DNA from: Methanobacterium formicicum DSM 3637
GTDB taxonomy: Archaea; Methanobacteriota; Methanobacteria; Methanobacteriales; Methanobacteriaceae
Length of the DNA: 64,000 nucleotides
NCBI RefSeq assembly: GCF_000302455.1
Contig: NZ_AMPO01000001.1
Coordinates: 506,092-570,091, forward strand
Reading direction: 5' to 3'
Position numbers and translations under genes: made by a program. Below the pieces are notes generated by a model. The model saw nothing but the letters and a program-made list of their open reading frames with translations, was not told where the DNA came from and did no database searches. Below, in pieces: positions 35,975 through 47,098 of the stretch. Within the stretch, counting starts at the first letter, position 1, and every line of letters begins with the position of its first letter.

Positions 35975-36661
35975 TTATTTCTCCTGGACGTAGTTTAACC
36001 CCAGATTTATTAACAGGGCAATAATCAGAAGAATGATCCCCAGGGCTATGGAGAGCTCTACATTACCTTTGGATGTTTCTAAGGACATGGTGGTGGTTAT
36101 AACACGGGTGTAACCTCTGATATTTCCCCCGATCATCATTGCAACTCCCACTTCGGATATAGCCCGGCCAAATCCCAGGATAAGTGCACCTAATAAGGCG
36201 TATTTAGCTTCGTGCATAATGGTCTTAATAGACTGAAATTCACTGGCCCCCAGGGATAATGAAAGATCTCTAATTTCATCCTTCACACCACTTAATGCCA
36301 GGATGGTGAAACCAGTTATAATTGGGAGTACAAGTAAAGTTTGGCCCATTATCATCCCTCCTGGTGTAAAAAGTAGGTGTAAATTACCTAATGGTCCCTG
36401 ATTGGATATTAACAGGAAAACCAGTAGGCCTATCAGGACAGTGGGCATGCTGTAAAGGGTCTGTATAATATTAATAATAGTTCTTTTCCCTCGAAACCTT
36501 CGAAAATGTATGTATCCCCCTACAGGAACTGCAATTAAAGCGGCGATGACTGTGGATGTTATGGAGATATAGAGTGTTCTTAGGGTAATTTCCATCACTT
36601 CCGGATCTAAAGTTACCAGTAGATGGATTGCCTCAAAGAAAGCGTTTATTATCTCGTTCAC
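35975..36661 (-). CDS. tupB: Tungstate ABC importer, permease
   Basis: This 228-residue permease has about five to six membrane helices and the binding-protein-dependent transport signature EAKYALLGALILGFGRAISE (~166-185), which contacts the ATPase. Length and sequence fit the TupB family. The start is GTG with GGTGGTTAA upstream. It lies 77 bp after tupA and directly before tupC. Confidence 0.87.
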   Translation of the reverse strand: MNEIINAFFEAIHLLVTLDPEVMEITLRTLYISITSTVIAALIAVPVGGYIHFRRFRGKRTIINIIQTLYSMPTVLIGLLVFLLISNQGPLGNLHLLFTPGGMIMGQTLLVLPIITGFTILALSGVKDEIRDLSLSLGASEFQSIKTIMHEAKYALLGALILGFGRAISEVGVAMMIGGNIRGYTRVITTTMSLETSKGNVELSIALGIILLIIALLINLGLNYVQEK

Positions 36662-36738
36662 TTAACCACCAAAAAAAGAATCATAATAGGGGATTAAGAT
36701 TCCCCTAAATAAAAAATTAACTATTTTTTTATCAGGTA

Positions 36739-37623
36739 CTATTTCGTTGGTTCGGGTTGTCCTGCCAGTGGTATGAATAACTGTTGGCCGTACTTTTCTT
36801 TACCGTAGTTCCCAACGATGGTCTGACCTTCCGTTGAAAGCACAAAGTCTACCCATTTCATTGATGCGTTGTAGTTCACATTGGAGAACTTCTCGGGGTT
36901 TACTGGGATCATGGAATAGACGTTAAGAAGGTCTTTACCCTGTGTAACATATGGTACCAGAGTTATGTTGCCTTTGTATGCCAGGTATGTGCCTGAATCG
37001 GATAAGGTGTAGGCTGATTTTTCATTGGCTATATTTAGGGTGTCTCCCATTCCTTTACCTGATTCTATGTACCAGCTTTGTCCCTGGACAGTGGTGTTGT
37101 AGTTGGCTCCGCTCTTGTTCCAGAGTTGTATTTCCCTGGTATTAGTGCCGGAATTATCTCCCCGGGACACAAATTTAACTTGGTCTGGATTTGCTGCACC
37201 AGCAGCGCTGATCTTGGAAAATGCTTCGGTAGCGTTGGTTCCATTAATCTGGGCAGGGTCACTTGCGGGTCCTACAATATAGAAGTAATTGTAGGCAAAT
37301 ACATAGCGCTGGGTACCATAACCATCTTTTATGAATTGTTCTTCTTGGGTTTTGGAGTGAACCATTACCAGATCCACATCACCTTTTTTCCCGTATTCCA
37401 GGGCCTGCCCAGTACCGGCTGCAATAAACTGCACATCAATATTGGGATTTTGTTTTTCAAAAGCTGCTTCTAAAACAGGTAACAGACCAGTGTCTTCTAA
37501 GCTGGTGGTGGTAGCAATCTTAAGAGTTTGCTTCTGACCAAATCCGCTGAAAACAAGGCCTGCTATTGCTACAATTGCAATAATTATAACTACTAGCAAT
37601 GCTATTTTTGTATTTCGCTCCAT
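36739..37623 (-). CDS. tupA: Tungstate-binding protein
   Basis: This 294-residue binding protein has a hydrophobic N-terminal anchor (IALLVVIIIAIVAIAGLVFS) and no lipobox. The mature part begins LKIATTTSLEDTGLLPVLEA. TTTS and the later GTGQALEYGKKGDVDLVMVH and SRGDNSGTNT segments are TupA hallmarks; TTTS supplies ligand contacts in characterised TupA. TupA is highly selective for tungstate, but molybdate transport cannot be excluded by sequence. GGAGATTAAAA precedes ATG. The promoter carries the CGATTTG-N10-CATATCG palindrome, so expression is probably metal-regulated (inference). Confidence 0.9.
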   Translation of the reverse strand: MERNTKIALLVVIIIAIVAIAGLVFSGFGQKQTLKIATTTSLEDTGLLPVLEAAFEKQNPNIDVQFIAAGTGQALEYGKKGDVDLVMVHSKTQEEQFIKDGYGTQRYVFAYNYFYIVGPASDPAQINGTNATEAFSKISAAGAANPDQVKFVSRGDNSGTNTREIQLWNKSGANYNTTVQGQSWYIESGKGMGDTLNIANEKSAYTLSDSGTYLAYKGNITLVPYVTQGKDLLNVYSMIPVNPEKFSNVNYNASMKWVDFVLSTEGQTIVGNYGKEKYGQQLFIPLAGQPEPTK

Positions 37624-37657
37624 TTTTAATCTCCTTTAATAATTATAATTGTTATAT

Positions 37658-37681
37658 CGATTTGTATATATAATCATATCG
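37658..37681 (-). promoter_or_regulatory. Operator/TATA palindrome of tupABC
   Basis: CGATTTG-N10-CATATCG, one mismatch from a perfect palindrome. The spacer tatatataat is the TATA box (ATTATATATA on the minus strand). It ends 34 bp before the tupA start, so a bound protein would block TBP access. Confidence 0.72.
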
Positions 37682-37717
37682 GTATATGAATTTAGCAAAT
37701 TTTAGTATGTCTAACAG

Positions 37718-37783
37718 ATATGCTATTTTTAAAGCAGAATGAGTCATATTAGGTTATAATATGCTATTTCAATCAGCATAATG
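37718..37783. promoter_or_regulatory. Paired 24-bp direct repeats between tupA and mop
   Basis: ATATGCTATTT ... AGCAGAATG (37718-37741) recurs as ATATGCTATTT ... AGCATAATG (37759-37783), 41 bp apart or about four helical turns. Each contains an inverted repeat TATGCT-N8/9-AGCAtA. They lie between divergent tup and mop and may be sites for a second regulator. Confidence 0.5.
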
Positions 37784-37884
37784 TAATATAACTCGATATA
37801 AATGATTAGAATAGATCATAAAATTTATTTGTGTGTTTTAACATATAAACTGTTGATAAAAAATATCACTTCGGGGTGAAAGAT

Positions 37885-38094
37885 ATGAAAATAAGTGCCA
37901 GAAATGGGTTGAAAGGAAAAGTAGAAAAAGTAGAGGAAGGACCAATCACTGCTAATGTGAAAATAAAAATAGAGGCTCCTACTGAAATTACAGCAGTAAT
38001 TACCAAAGAATCAGTGAAAGATCTAAACATAAAAGTTGGGGATGATGTGGTGGCAATTATTAAAGCCACTGAAGTTATGGTTGGTAAAGAATAA
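37885..38094 (+). CDS. mop: Mop-type molybdate/tungstate-binding protein
   Basis: This 69-residue protein is a single Mop/TOBE domain (MKISARNGLKGKVEKVEEGP), a family that binds molybdate, tungstate or molybdopterin as a hexamer and serves storage or homeostasis. An upstream in-frame GTG at 37876 was rejected because GGGGTGA (37873-37879) is the ribosome site for ATG at 37885. It diverges from tupABC, consistent with Mo/W homeostasis. A TATA-like CATATAAAC lies at ~37841-37849, giving a short leader. Confidence 0.88.
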   Translation: MKISARNGLKGKVEKVEEGPITANVKIKIEAPTEITAVITKESVKDLNIKVGDDVVAIIKATEVMVGKE

Positions 38095-38104
38095 TCTCTT
38101 GATT

Positions 38105-38154
38105 GATGTTTCATTCAAAATATTACGTCTAGAAACATCTAATTTTTTTTTTTA
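38105..38154 (+). terminator. Terminator of mop
   Basis: GATGTTTC (38105-38112) pairs with GAAACATC (38132-38139) and is followed by a run of about 12 T. Confidence 0.7.
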
Positions 38155-38410
38155 CTTAAATCGTCATTTTAATGCTTTTAGTGCACTCAAATTACAAGAA
38201 AACCTCAAATTTTAAGTTAACCTCAATTCTCAGATAATGTTTATGGAATATATTTAAAGATTTTTTATACATTTAAAGAATTTTTAGATTAAATTAGTTA
38301 AATTTTTAGTGCAATCTTTCTAAAAACAGGTTCAATTTTGACTAAAAAAGAAAAAAAGAAAGGAGGAAGAAATTGAATTTGTTGATTTTAGGAAGTATTG
38401 ATATTTTGGG
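38155..38410. other. AT-rich gap between mop and the polyferredoxin
   Basis: With the mop terminator the gene-free stretch is 316 bp (38095-38410). Nothing coding is visible. The A-rich, purine-rich part near 38341-38372 may act in termination of the minus-strand operon. Confidence 0.45.
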
Positions 38411-39415
38411 CTAATTTTCCAGAAGATCTGCCAATCTATTGGTCCATGATTTAGATTTTATATTTTCCAAATTCATGTTTTTCCTTTTAAGAACTATACC
38501 TTGTTGTGGGCATGCTTTAACACAGGCTCCGCAGAGGACGCAGAAAGTCGGATTAATAACGGATTTGCCTTCCACTATGCTGATGGCATTGCAGGGACAG
38601 ACATCAGCGCATGCATGGCAAGAATCACCTTTGCAAGTGAAATCGTCTCTAACACATATCTCGCCTTCAAATGGTTTTGTAACTTCTGCAGCATCAACTG
38701 GGCATACTTCCTGGCACCATCCACATTTTATGCAAGTGTCATTGTCCAGGATTATGTCTCCTTTGATCTCTGCATTTGCAATTTCATCTCGTTCCATGCA
38801 GGTGGTACAAACGATTTTAATGGCATCAACAGGACAGGCACGTCTGCAAATACCACAGTAGATACATTTCGATTCATCGATATCAACTGAATTGGCAATG
38901 GATGGATTGATGGAGTTGATATCGTTTCGATCCATGGTGATGGCCTCTGCAGGGCACATTTCTTCACATATTCCGCACTGGATACATTTTTCCTGATCAA
39001 CTTCTGTTTCACCACGAACCAGTTCCTTCACTTCTGGCAGGGATCGCTGTAGGAATATGGCATCAGTGGGACAGGCAGTACTGCAGCGTCCGCAGTAGAT
39101 GCATGTTTCAGAGTCAATGGAAGCATCATGAGTCCATAATGGGTAATTGTCCATTTCTTTGATATTTTTCCCATTGATATCTAGTTCTAATGCATCGAAA
39201 GGACATGATGATGCGCATAGACCGCATAGACAGCAATCATTTTTGTTGATAGTCAAATAATCCATTTTAACTAATCCACGAGCTATGGGGAGCAATGGTC
39301 CCATTTTAATCGCGGTGGTAGGGCAGACATCTGAACATATTCCACATCCTACACATTTTTCATTTTTATGAGTGAGGGAGCGAGTTTCCTTCCCTTCTCT
39401 TTCCACCGAGCTCAT
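38411..39415 (-). CDS. fwdF: FwdF-like polyferredoxin with eight cluster motifs
   Basis: This 334-residue protein carries eight cysteine motifs for [4Fe-4S] clusters: CVGCGICSDVCP, CCLCGLCASSCP, CIYCGRCSTACP, CIQCGICEEMCP, CIYCGICRRACP, CIKCGWCQEVCP, a variant CKGDSCHACADVCP and CVLCGACVKACP. Length, motif number and the N-terminal region (CPTTAIKMGPLLPIARGLVK) match subunit F of tungsten formylmethanofuran dehydrogenase, which wires electrons into the catalytic subunits. It is transcribed with a ferredoxin gene ending four bases upstream. In Methanothermobacter fwdF lies in the fwd operon; here it is 36 kb from fwdCB, so it may be a second copy serving one isozyme. Confidence 0.82.
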   Translation of the reverse strand: MSSVEREGKETRSLTHKNEKCVGCGICSDVCPTTAIKMGPLLPIARGLVKMDYLTINKNDCCLCGLCASSCPFDALELDINGKNIKEMDNYPLWTHDASIDSETCIYCGRCSTACPTDAIFLQRSLPEVKELVRGETEVDQEKCIQCGICEEMCPAEAITMDRNDINSINPSIANSVDIDESKCIYCGICRRACPVDAIKIVCTTCMERDEIANAEIKGDIILDNDTCIKCGWCQEVCPVDAAEVTKPFEGEICVRDDFTCKGDSCHACADVCPCNAISIVEGKSVINPTFCVLCGACVKACPQQGIVLKRKNMNLENIKSKSWTNRLADLLEN

Positions 39416-39419
39416 GTTA

Positions 39420-39611
39420 TCACGCTTTGCTTATGGCTTGGTTTGGGCAGTTTTGAATGCATAAATCGCAGTCATCACAGTTTTCTGGGACTAGAACTGG
39501 CTCATTGTCAACCTCTTTTATAGCGCCTTGTTCGCAAAGTTTAATACATAATCCTTCTCCAGGGCAGTCTGTGATTCCACCACATTTTTCTTTGTCAATA
39601 ATTACAACCAT
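39420..39611 (-). CDS. Ferredoxin, copy 1 (FwdG-like position)
   Basis: This 63-residue protein has two cysteine clusters: an N-terminal one beginning CGGITDCPGEGLCIKLCE, unusually spaced, and a normal CDDCDLCIQNCP. It is expected to be a 2[4Fe-4S] ferredoxin feeding the adjacent FwdF-like polyferredoxin, much as FwdG does, though sequence does not prove identity with FwdG. ATG at 39611 is preferred over GTG at 39620 because the GGAAGTGA ribosome site covers the latter. The coding DNA is almost identical to copy 2 at 39.8 kb. The CGATATG-N10-CATATGG operator lies 39 bp upstream. Confidence 0.85.
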   Translation of the reverse strand: MVVIIDKEKCGGITDCPGEGLCIKLCEQGAIKEVDNEPVLVPENCDDCDLCIQNCPNQAISKA

Positions 39612-39650
39612 AAATTTCACTTCCCTTAATTTGTACTAGTAATCACTTGA

Positions 39651-39674
39651 CGATATGTATATATAAACATATGG
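39651..39674 (-). promoter_or_regulatory. Operator/TATA palindrome of ferredoxin copy 1-fwdF
   Basis: CGATATG-N10-CATATGG; spacer tatatataaa, so TTTATATATA on the minus strand is the TATA box. It is 39 bp from the start codon. Confidence 0.7.
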
Positions 39675-39801
39675 TTTTTATTCTGTAATGTACATATATG
39701 CTGATAGTTTCTTTCAGAAACTGAAATTCGAAAAATAAAAAAAATAATGGGGGAATTTCAATGAAATTTTATTTTTTTTGAAAAGTTATAGAAAATAAAT
39801 A

Positions 39802-39996
39802 TTATTCAGCTTTGCTTATGGCTTGGTTTGGGCAGTTTTGAATGCATAAATCGCAGTCATCACAGTTTTCTGGGACTAGAACTGGCTCATTGTCAACCTC
39901 TTTTATAGCGCCTTGTTCGCAAAGTTTAATACATAATCCTTCTCCAGGGCAGTCTGTGATTCCACCACATTTTTCTTTGTCAATAATTATAACCAT
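39802..39996 (-). CDS. Ferredoxin, copy 2
   Basis: This 64-residue ferredoxin differs from copy 1 by one residue (Val to Ile at position 3) and one extra C-terminal Glu. The coding DNA differs by a single base over ~190 bp, whereas flanks have diverged. GAGGTGA before ATG fixes the start at 39996; the longer frame to 40029 runs through the leader. It is probably monocistronic. The perfect CGATATG-N10-CATATCG operator lies 38 bp upstream. Both copies likely serve formylmethanofuran dehydrogenase or another Mo/W enzyme (inference). Confidence 0.85.
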   Translation of the reverse strand: MVIIIDKEKCGGITDCPGEGLCIKLCEQGAIKEVDNEPVLVPENCDDCDLCIQNCPNQAISKAE

Positions 39997-40034
39997 AAAT
40001 TTCACCTCGTTATTTATTAGCATTATCACATTGA

Positions 40035-40058
40035 CGATATGTATATATAAACATATCG
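40035..40058 (-). promoter_or_regulatory. Operator/TATA palindrome of ferredoxin copy 2
   Basis: CGATATG-N10-CATATCG, the perfect form of the palindrome, with spacer tatatataaa as TATA box. It lies 38 bp from the start codon and is the best reference for the consensus. Confidence 0.72.
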
Positions 40059-40174
40059 TTTATTTGCTCCAAGATATGTGGATATTTGATCTCCAATATA
40101 ATTTAAAAATAATGGCTTAGGTGACAGTTTAAAAACATTTTTAATTTAATCTATCTGTAAATGTTTTTAAAAAC

Positions 40175-40456
40175 TTAGTCATCCTTTGCTTCTATGGTAC
40201 AGCACATACCGTCAGGGCATTCGTGTTCCAGTTCCACCAGGAAGTCTTTCATTTTACCAACATCAATTGTGCTCAATCCTTTGATCATTTCGCTTTCTAT
40301 TTCGATCTGCATAATCCCTTCATTATTGGTAACTACCTTCCCGGGGATATAACATCTTCCCAGTGATAACCTAACAGTATCGCCAGGTTTAACCTCTTCT
40401 TCAATGTAATGGCAAATTTCATCGCAAGTAGCACATATTTGTTTGTTTTCTTTCAT
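40175..40456 (-). CDS. Small cysteine-containing protein, function unknown
   Basis: This 93-residue soluble protein begins MKENKQICATCDEICHYIEE and ends with ECPDGMCCTIEAKDD. The middle (VKPGDTVRLSLGRCYIPGKV) reads like a small beta-barrel. Seven cysteines suggest metal or cluster binding. GAGGTGA precedes the ATG. I do not recognise the family. It is transcribed in the same direction as the ferredoxins and sits next to the W/Mo cluster, but its promoter lacks a clear copy of their operator. Confidence 0.6.
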   Translation of the reverse strand: MKENKQICATCDEICHYIEEEVKPGDTVRLSLGRCYIPGKVVTNNEGIMQIEIESEMIKGLSTIDVGKMKDFLVELEHECPDGMCCTIEAKDD

Positions 40457-40719
40457 AGTTCACCTCATTAATTCTTATAATTTGGATCTCATATCAAATC
40501 AAATTTGTGTATATGTTATAAGTATCTTACTTATTATACATTGAATACCAGTGATTATTGAATTTTAGCAACATGTGAGTTAAATTACTAGATTCTGCGC
40601 CTAAAACTTAATTGATGGATAAATTGGTTAGAAAACCATAAAAATCAACTAATATGGGTATTACCTTTTTATTTACATTCAATTTTTATTTAAATTAAGT
40701 TATTAAATGGTGATAAACC

Positions 40720-41211
40720 ATGGGACCCGTACAGTATAATCCAATTGGAATCATATATTCTCCCTTTAAAGAACTTCATGGGATGCCAATACAACCTGTT
40801 GGTGCCAGGGGAGTTAAAGGAACCATAAAACTTGAAAAAGACTATGAAACTGGTTTAAAAGATCTGGATGGATTTTCACACATCCTTCTCATCTACCATT
40901 TTCATCTATGCAATGGTCATTCCTTGGAGGTAAAACCATTCCTGGATAAAGTAAAAAGGGGAATATTTGCTACAAGAGCTCCTAAACGGCCAAATCCCAT
41001 TGGAATTTCGGTAGTTCGTCTGGAAAAGATTGAAGGGTCCACTTTACAAATCAGTAATGTGGATGTGGTTGATGGAACTCCCCTTCTGGATATAAAGCCA
41101 TATATCCCTCATTTTGATATGGTTAAAGGAGAAAATATATTCATAGGATGGTTCAAGGATAAAAAGCACGAAGTTAAGGATAAAAAGTCTGATAAGCGAT
41201 TTGTAGATTAA
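40720..41211 (+). CDS. trmO: TrmO-like tRNA N6-methyltransferase
   Basis: This 163-residue protein is a TsaA/TrmO-family methyltransferase, which uses S-adenosylmethionine to methylate t6A37 of tRNA. Recognisable parts are YNPIGIIYSPF at the start, DGFSHILLIYHFH (~50-62) and ATRAPKRPNPIGISVVRL (~83-100). It is about the size of the single-domain archaeal form. It converges on nrpR and has no evident operon partner. Confidence 0.83.
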   Translation: MGPVQYNPIGIIYSPFKELHGMPIQPVGARGVKGTIKLEKDYETGLKDLDGFSHILLIYHFHLCNGHSLEVKPFLDKVKRGIFATRAPKRPNPIGISVVRLEKIEGSTLQISNVDVVDGTPLLDIKPYIPHFDMVKGENIFIGWFKDKKHEVKDKKSDKRFVD

Positions 41212-41298
41212 GTGGTTTGTAGATTAATGGCGAATGGGTTAATTAAAAATCAGGTAAAAATTATCAAGAAAAGATTTAAAGATGGGAGTTGTTCGAAC

Positions 41299-42996
<1,698 letters not shown>

Positions 42997-43261
42997 CTAT
43001 TCACCCTTCTATTTTAGTATCAGTAAAATTCTTTAGTTTTAATGAAATCTTATTTCTATTTTATAATAATCCTAGTTTTTTATGAATTCTAGTATTTTAA
43101 TCCAATTATTAATTTAAGAATGTTATTTTTAATTATTGGGATTGATTTTAAATAGTTATGGTTAAAATTCGGGATGTGAAACTTCTGGATATCAGTGATT
43201 TGTGAATATCAATGAGGGGGATGGTATGAAAATAAAAGAAAAAAAGAAATAATGAGAGGTT

Positions 43262-44629
<1,368 letters not shown>

Positions 44630-44638
44630 TCTTACTGG

Positions 44639-44646
44639 TATATAAA
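44639..44646 (-). promoter_or_regulatory. TATA box of glnA
   Basis: Minus-strand TTTATATA. It places transcription start near 44615, giving a very short leader of ~25 nt. Confidence 0.7.
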
Positions 44647-44837
44647 TGTTTGTGGATAGTGACAACCATAATTATTAGATGGCAATTTCATTCAGCATTA
44701 ACTGACAATTTCATTCAGCGCAATGAATTACGACATATAACATATTTGTTCCCGGCTCATGACATTATACTATTTTTGTGGCGGGGACATCTTAAAAATC
44801 CTTTTTAAATTAAATTGGAATATTTTTTTTTAAAAAA

Positions 44838-45233
44838 TTAACCTTTGGTGCCATTTATGAATTCAACAGTGGCTGTGCTTATTTTTTCACCGCTGGATGA
44901 AGTTAACCATGCATCATAATCAGTATAATCATGTGCTGGTACTTTTGGTAGTGTTATTTTAGTTTTGGAGATTACTTCTTTTTTAGCATTGTATCCAGTA
45001 ACTGTTAAGTTAACAGAGCTGTAGTTCTGGGCAGCTCTGTTTTCTACCATACCATTTACATGATAAGAATTGTTATTGCTGGAGTCAACGTTAACTGTAT
45101 ATTGAATTATGTCTGCCTTACTGTTATTATTCTGATTAATGAGATTTTTCATGTCGAAAGTACATCCACTGGTCATTACAATTGATATTACAATAATAAA
45201 GCTCACAAGTAGCACTGATTGTCGAGATAACAT
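44838..45233 (-). CDS. Small secreted protein, FxLYD-like, possible lipoprotein
   Basis: This 131-residue protein has an N-terminal hydrophobic segment (VLLVSFIIVISIVMTSGC) with Cys24 in a lipobox-like TSGC. The mature part, about 90 residues, resembles FxLYD beta-sandwich domains (VNGMVENRAAQNYSSVNLTV, then VPAHDYTDYDAW). Such domains occur on archaeal and bacterial surfaces with unknown roles. No operon partner. Confidence 0.7.
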   Translation of the reverse strand: MLSRQSVLLVSFIIVISIVMTSGCTFDMKNLINQNNNSKADIIQYTVNVDSSNNNSYHVNGMVENRAAQNYSSVNLTVTGYNAKKEVISKTKITLPKVPAHDYTDYDAWLTSSSGEKISTATVEFINGTKG

Positions 45234-45492
45234 TAAAACACCTTATTCTTTATTTGAAAGTAACACATTAATTCATGTTTGAGCGTACGTTTTAACGTGG
45301 AATTAAAATTTTTAAAGAGGAATTAAAGTTATTACTCTTTAATCATGTTCTTATATATTAATTAATATTAATTAAGACATTTATACTATCAAATGTAGAT
45401 TATAACTCTTGTTTTTCCACATTGCACTGGTTTTACTTGAACTGTACTGTTTCTAGGGCTATGTGGGTCAATAAATACAGGGATGTGATTAA

Positions 45493-46245
45493 TTAAAAAC
45501 GAACTACTGAAAATGCTTCTTCTTTCATTAAATCAAACATCAGCACACGAGGGGCCATAATAGGGCTTCCTTTACCAGTAATTAGTTTAACAGCTTCAAA
45601 AGCCTGGAGACATCCCACTATGTTGGGCACTGGCCCAATTACTGGTGGAACTTCTTTACTGAGGTTTGAAACCTTTGAGCGTGTTTCATCGCTTAATTCT
45701 TTGCCCTGGGAGGGTAATTTAAATAATTCTTCGTAAGACGGTGTTGAACTGTTAAAAACAGTAACCTGGCCCATGGTGCCGTGTATTGCTCCATGGATGA
45801 ATGGAATGTCTAATTTTTCACTGCACCGGCTCACAATAATGCGGGTTAAAAGGTTGTCCAGTGCGTCAATGATGATTTGACTTCCGTTTAATATTTTTAA
45901 AACGTTTTTATCATTTAACTCCTGGTTAAATGCTTCAACTTCTATGGTGGGGTTGATGGATTCCAGTCTCTTTTTGGTTATTTCTGTTTTTGATCTTCCC
46001 ACGCTTTCCCGACTGCTCATTAACTGCCGATTTATATTTGATAAGTCAAAAACGTCTTTATCAACTATTCGAAGCTTTCCAACTCCTATTCTGGCCAGCA
46101 TTTCAGTGGTGGCTCCACCTATGCCTCCACAACCAATGACCGTAATCTGGGAGTTTAAAAGGTTCAACTGTTCTGCTTCACTGATAATTCCCTTTTGCCG
46201 GTCTAACATTTCCCAATAACTTTTTGCTTCCTGTTCATCAGGCAT
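45493..46245 (-). CDS. ThiF/MoeB/HesA-family adenylyltransferase
   Basis: This E1-like protein (about 250 aa) has the nucleotide-binding GCGGIGG motif in ITVIGCGGIGGATTEMLARI, NINRQ, and the conserved DALDNLLTR. The family adenylates the C-terminus of ThiS/MoaD/ubiquitin-like proteins for sulfur transfer to thiamine or molybdopterin. The zinc-binding CxxC pairs of classical MoeB are not evident. The frame extends to 46338; I prefer ATG 46245 with GGTG six bases ahead, ATG 46269 being an alternative. No small sulfur-carrier gene is adjacent, so the target is open; supply of molybdopterin is one possibility. Confidence 0.8.
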   Translation of the reverse strand: MPDEQEAKSYWEMLDRQKGIISEAEQLNLLNSQITVIGCGGIGGATTEMLARIGVGKLRIVDKDVFDLSNINRQLMSSRESVGRSKTEITKKRLESINPTIEVEAFNQELNDKNVLKILNGSQIIIDALDNLLTRIIVSRCSEKLDIPFIHGAIHGTMGQVTVFNSSTPSYEELFKLPSQGKELSDETRSKVSNLSKEVPPVIGPVPNIVGCLQAFEAVKLITGKGSPIMAPRVLMFDLMKEEAFSVVRF

Positions 46246-46415
46246 AAATACACCAAAATAACCATTCATAATTCTTTTTAGATACAGTTTTAGTCTGGTG
46301 TTGTTTATGTTTAATGTTTTTGGAGTTTTAATAACCAAAAACTATATATAAAAAAATGATATATCATAATTATATATATCATAATTCGATATACTATTTG
46401 GAGGTAACTCAACTC

Positions 46416-46601
46416 ATGGAAAACATGGTAAATGGTATCAAATCATACTTTAAAGACAGGAAAAACAGGATAGTTCACGCTTTAACTGGAATTTCAATGT
46501 TAACATTAACATTGTTTGATTCAATAAACCCTTACGTCCGGGTAGGTGTTTTTGCAGGTGCAGTGGGCTTCAACCTATTGAGGATGAGATATTTGGGTTA
46601 G
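46416..46601 (+). CDS. Small membrane protein (paralogue A)
   Basis: This 61-residue protein has an amphipathic basic N-terminus (NGIKSYFKDRKNRIVHALTG), one or two hydrophobic segments (~20-57) and ends NLLRMRYLG. It shares design and sequence with the 60-residue protein 145 bp downstream. The frame opens at 46356, but GGAGGT at 46400-46405 supports ATG 46416. Its promoter region is extremely AT-rich, with repeated ATATATCATAATT. Function unknown. Confidence 0.65.
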   Translation: MENMVNGIKSYFKDRKNRIVHALTGISMLTLTLFDSINPYVRVGVFAGAVGFNLLRMRYLG

Positions 46602-46746
46602 TATACTAAAAGAAGTAGATTTATGTGGTTGAAATTTATTTGAATTGAATTAATGCGAATATTACATTGAATCAATATTACAAGTGAATATATTACTTCA
46701 TGAATTGAGGTTAATAAATTAATGAACTGAGAGGAGTTTAAAAAGC

Positions 46747-46929
46747 ATGAATCGTGTTATTAAAGGATTAAGAGCTTATCTAACTGATTGGAAAAACCTT
46801 TTAACCCATAGTATTGTGGGCGTGGTCATATTATTAATTGCTCTTTTTGCCCCAGTGAGTCCCTACATCAGAATTGCATTTGTAGGGGTGGTAGTTGCAT
46901 TCAACGTCATCAGGATGAGATACACGTAA
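46747..46929 (+). CDS. Small membrane protein (paralogue B)
   Basis: This 60-residue protein parallels paralogue A: a basic start (NRVIKGLRAYLTDWKNLLTH), hydrophobic core (SIVGVVILLIALFAPVSPYI) and C-terminus FNVIRMRYT. GAGAGGAG lies ~10 bases before the ATG. The motif (S/N)PY(I/V)R(I/V) is shared. Function unknown; two tandem, diverged copies argue that both are expressed genes. Confidence 0.65.
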   Translation: MNRVIKGLRAYLTDWKNLLTHSIVGVVILLIALFAPVSPYIRIAFVGVVVAFNVIRMRYT

Positions 46930-47098
46930 TTGGTGTGATTATAATCGATTGAGGTGATATAACTACTGATCTGTGAAGTATGAAAATACAGATCATTTAA
47001 GAAAAAAATCATTTAAGAAAAATAACAAAGAATAATATGGAATAAATCTTGATGGTCACTTTGAATAAATGGATGGTTATTTTAGTAGGAGGGATTTT

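Noticed and set aside
40480..40510. Possible metal operator upstream of the 93-residue cysteine protein
   Set aside because: AT-rich with ATATC and ATATG fragments, but no 7-10-7 arrangement.
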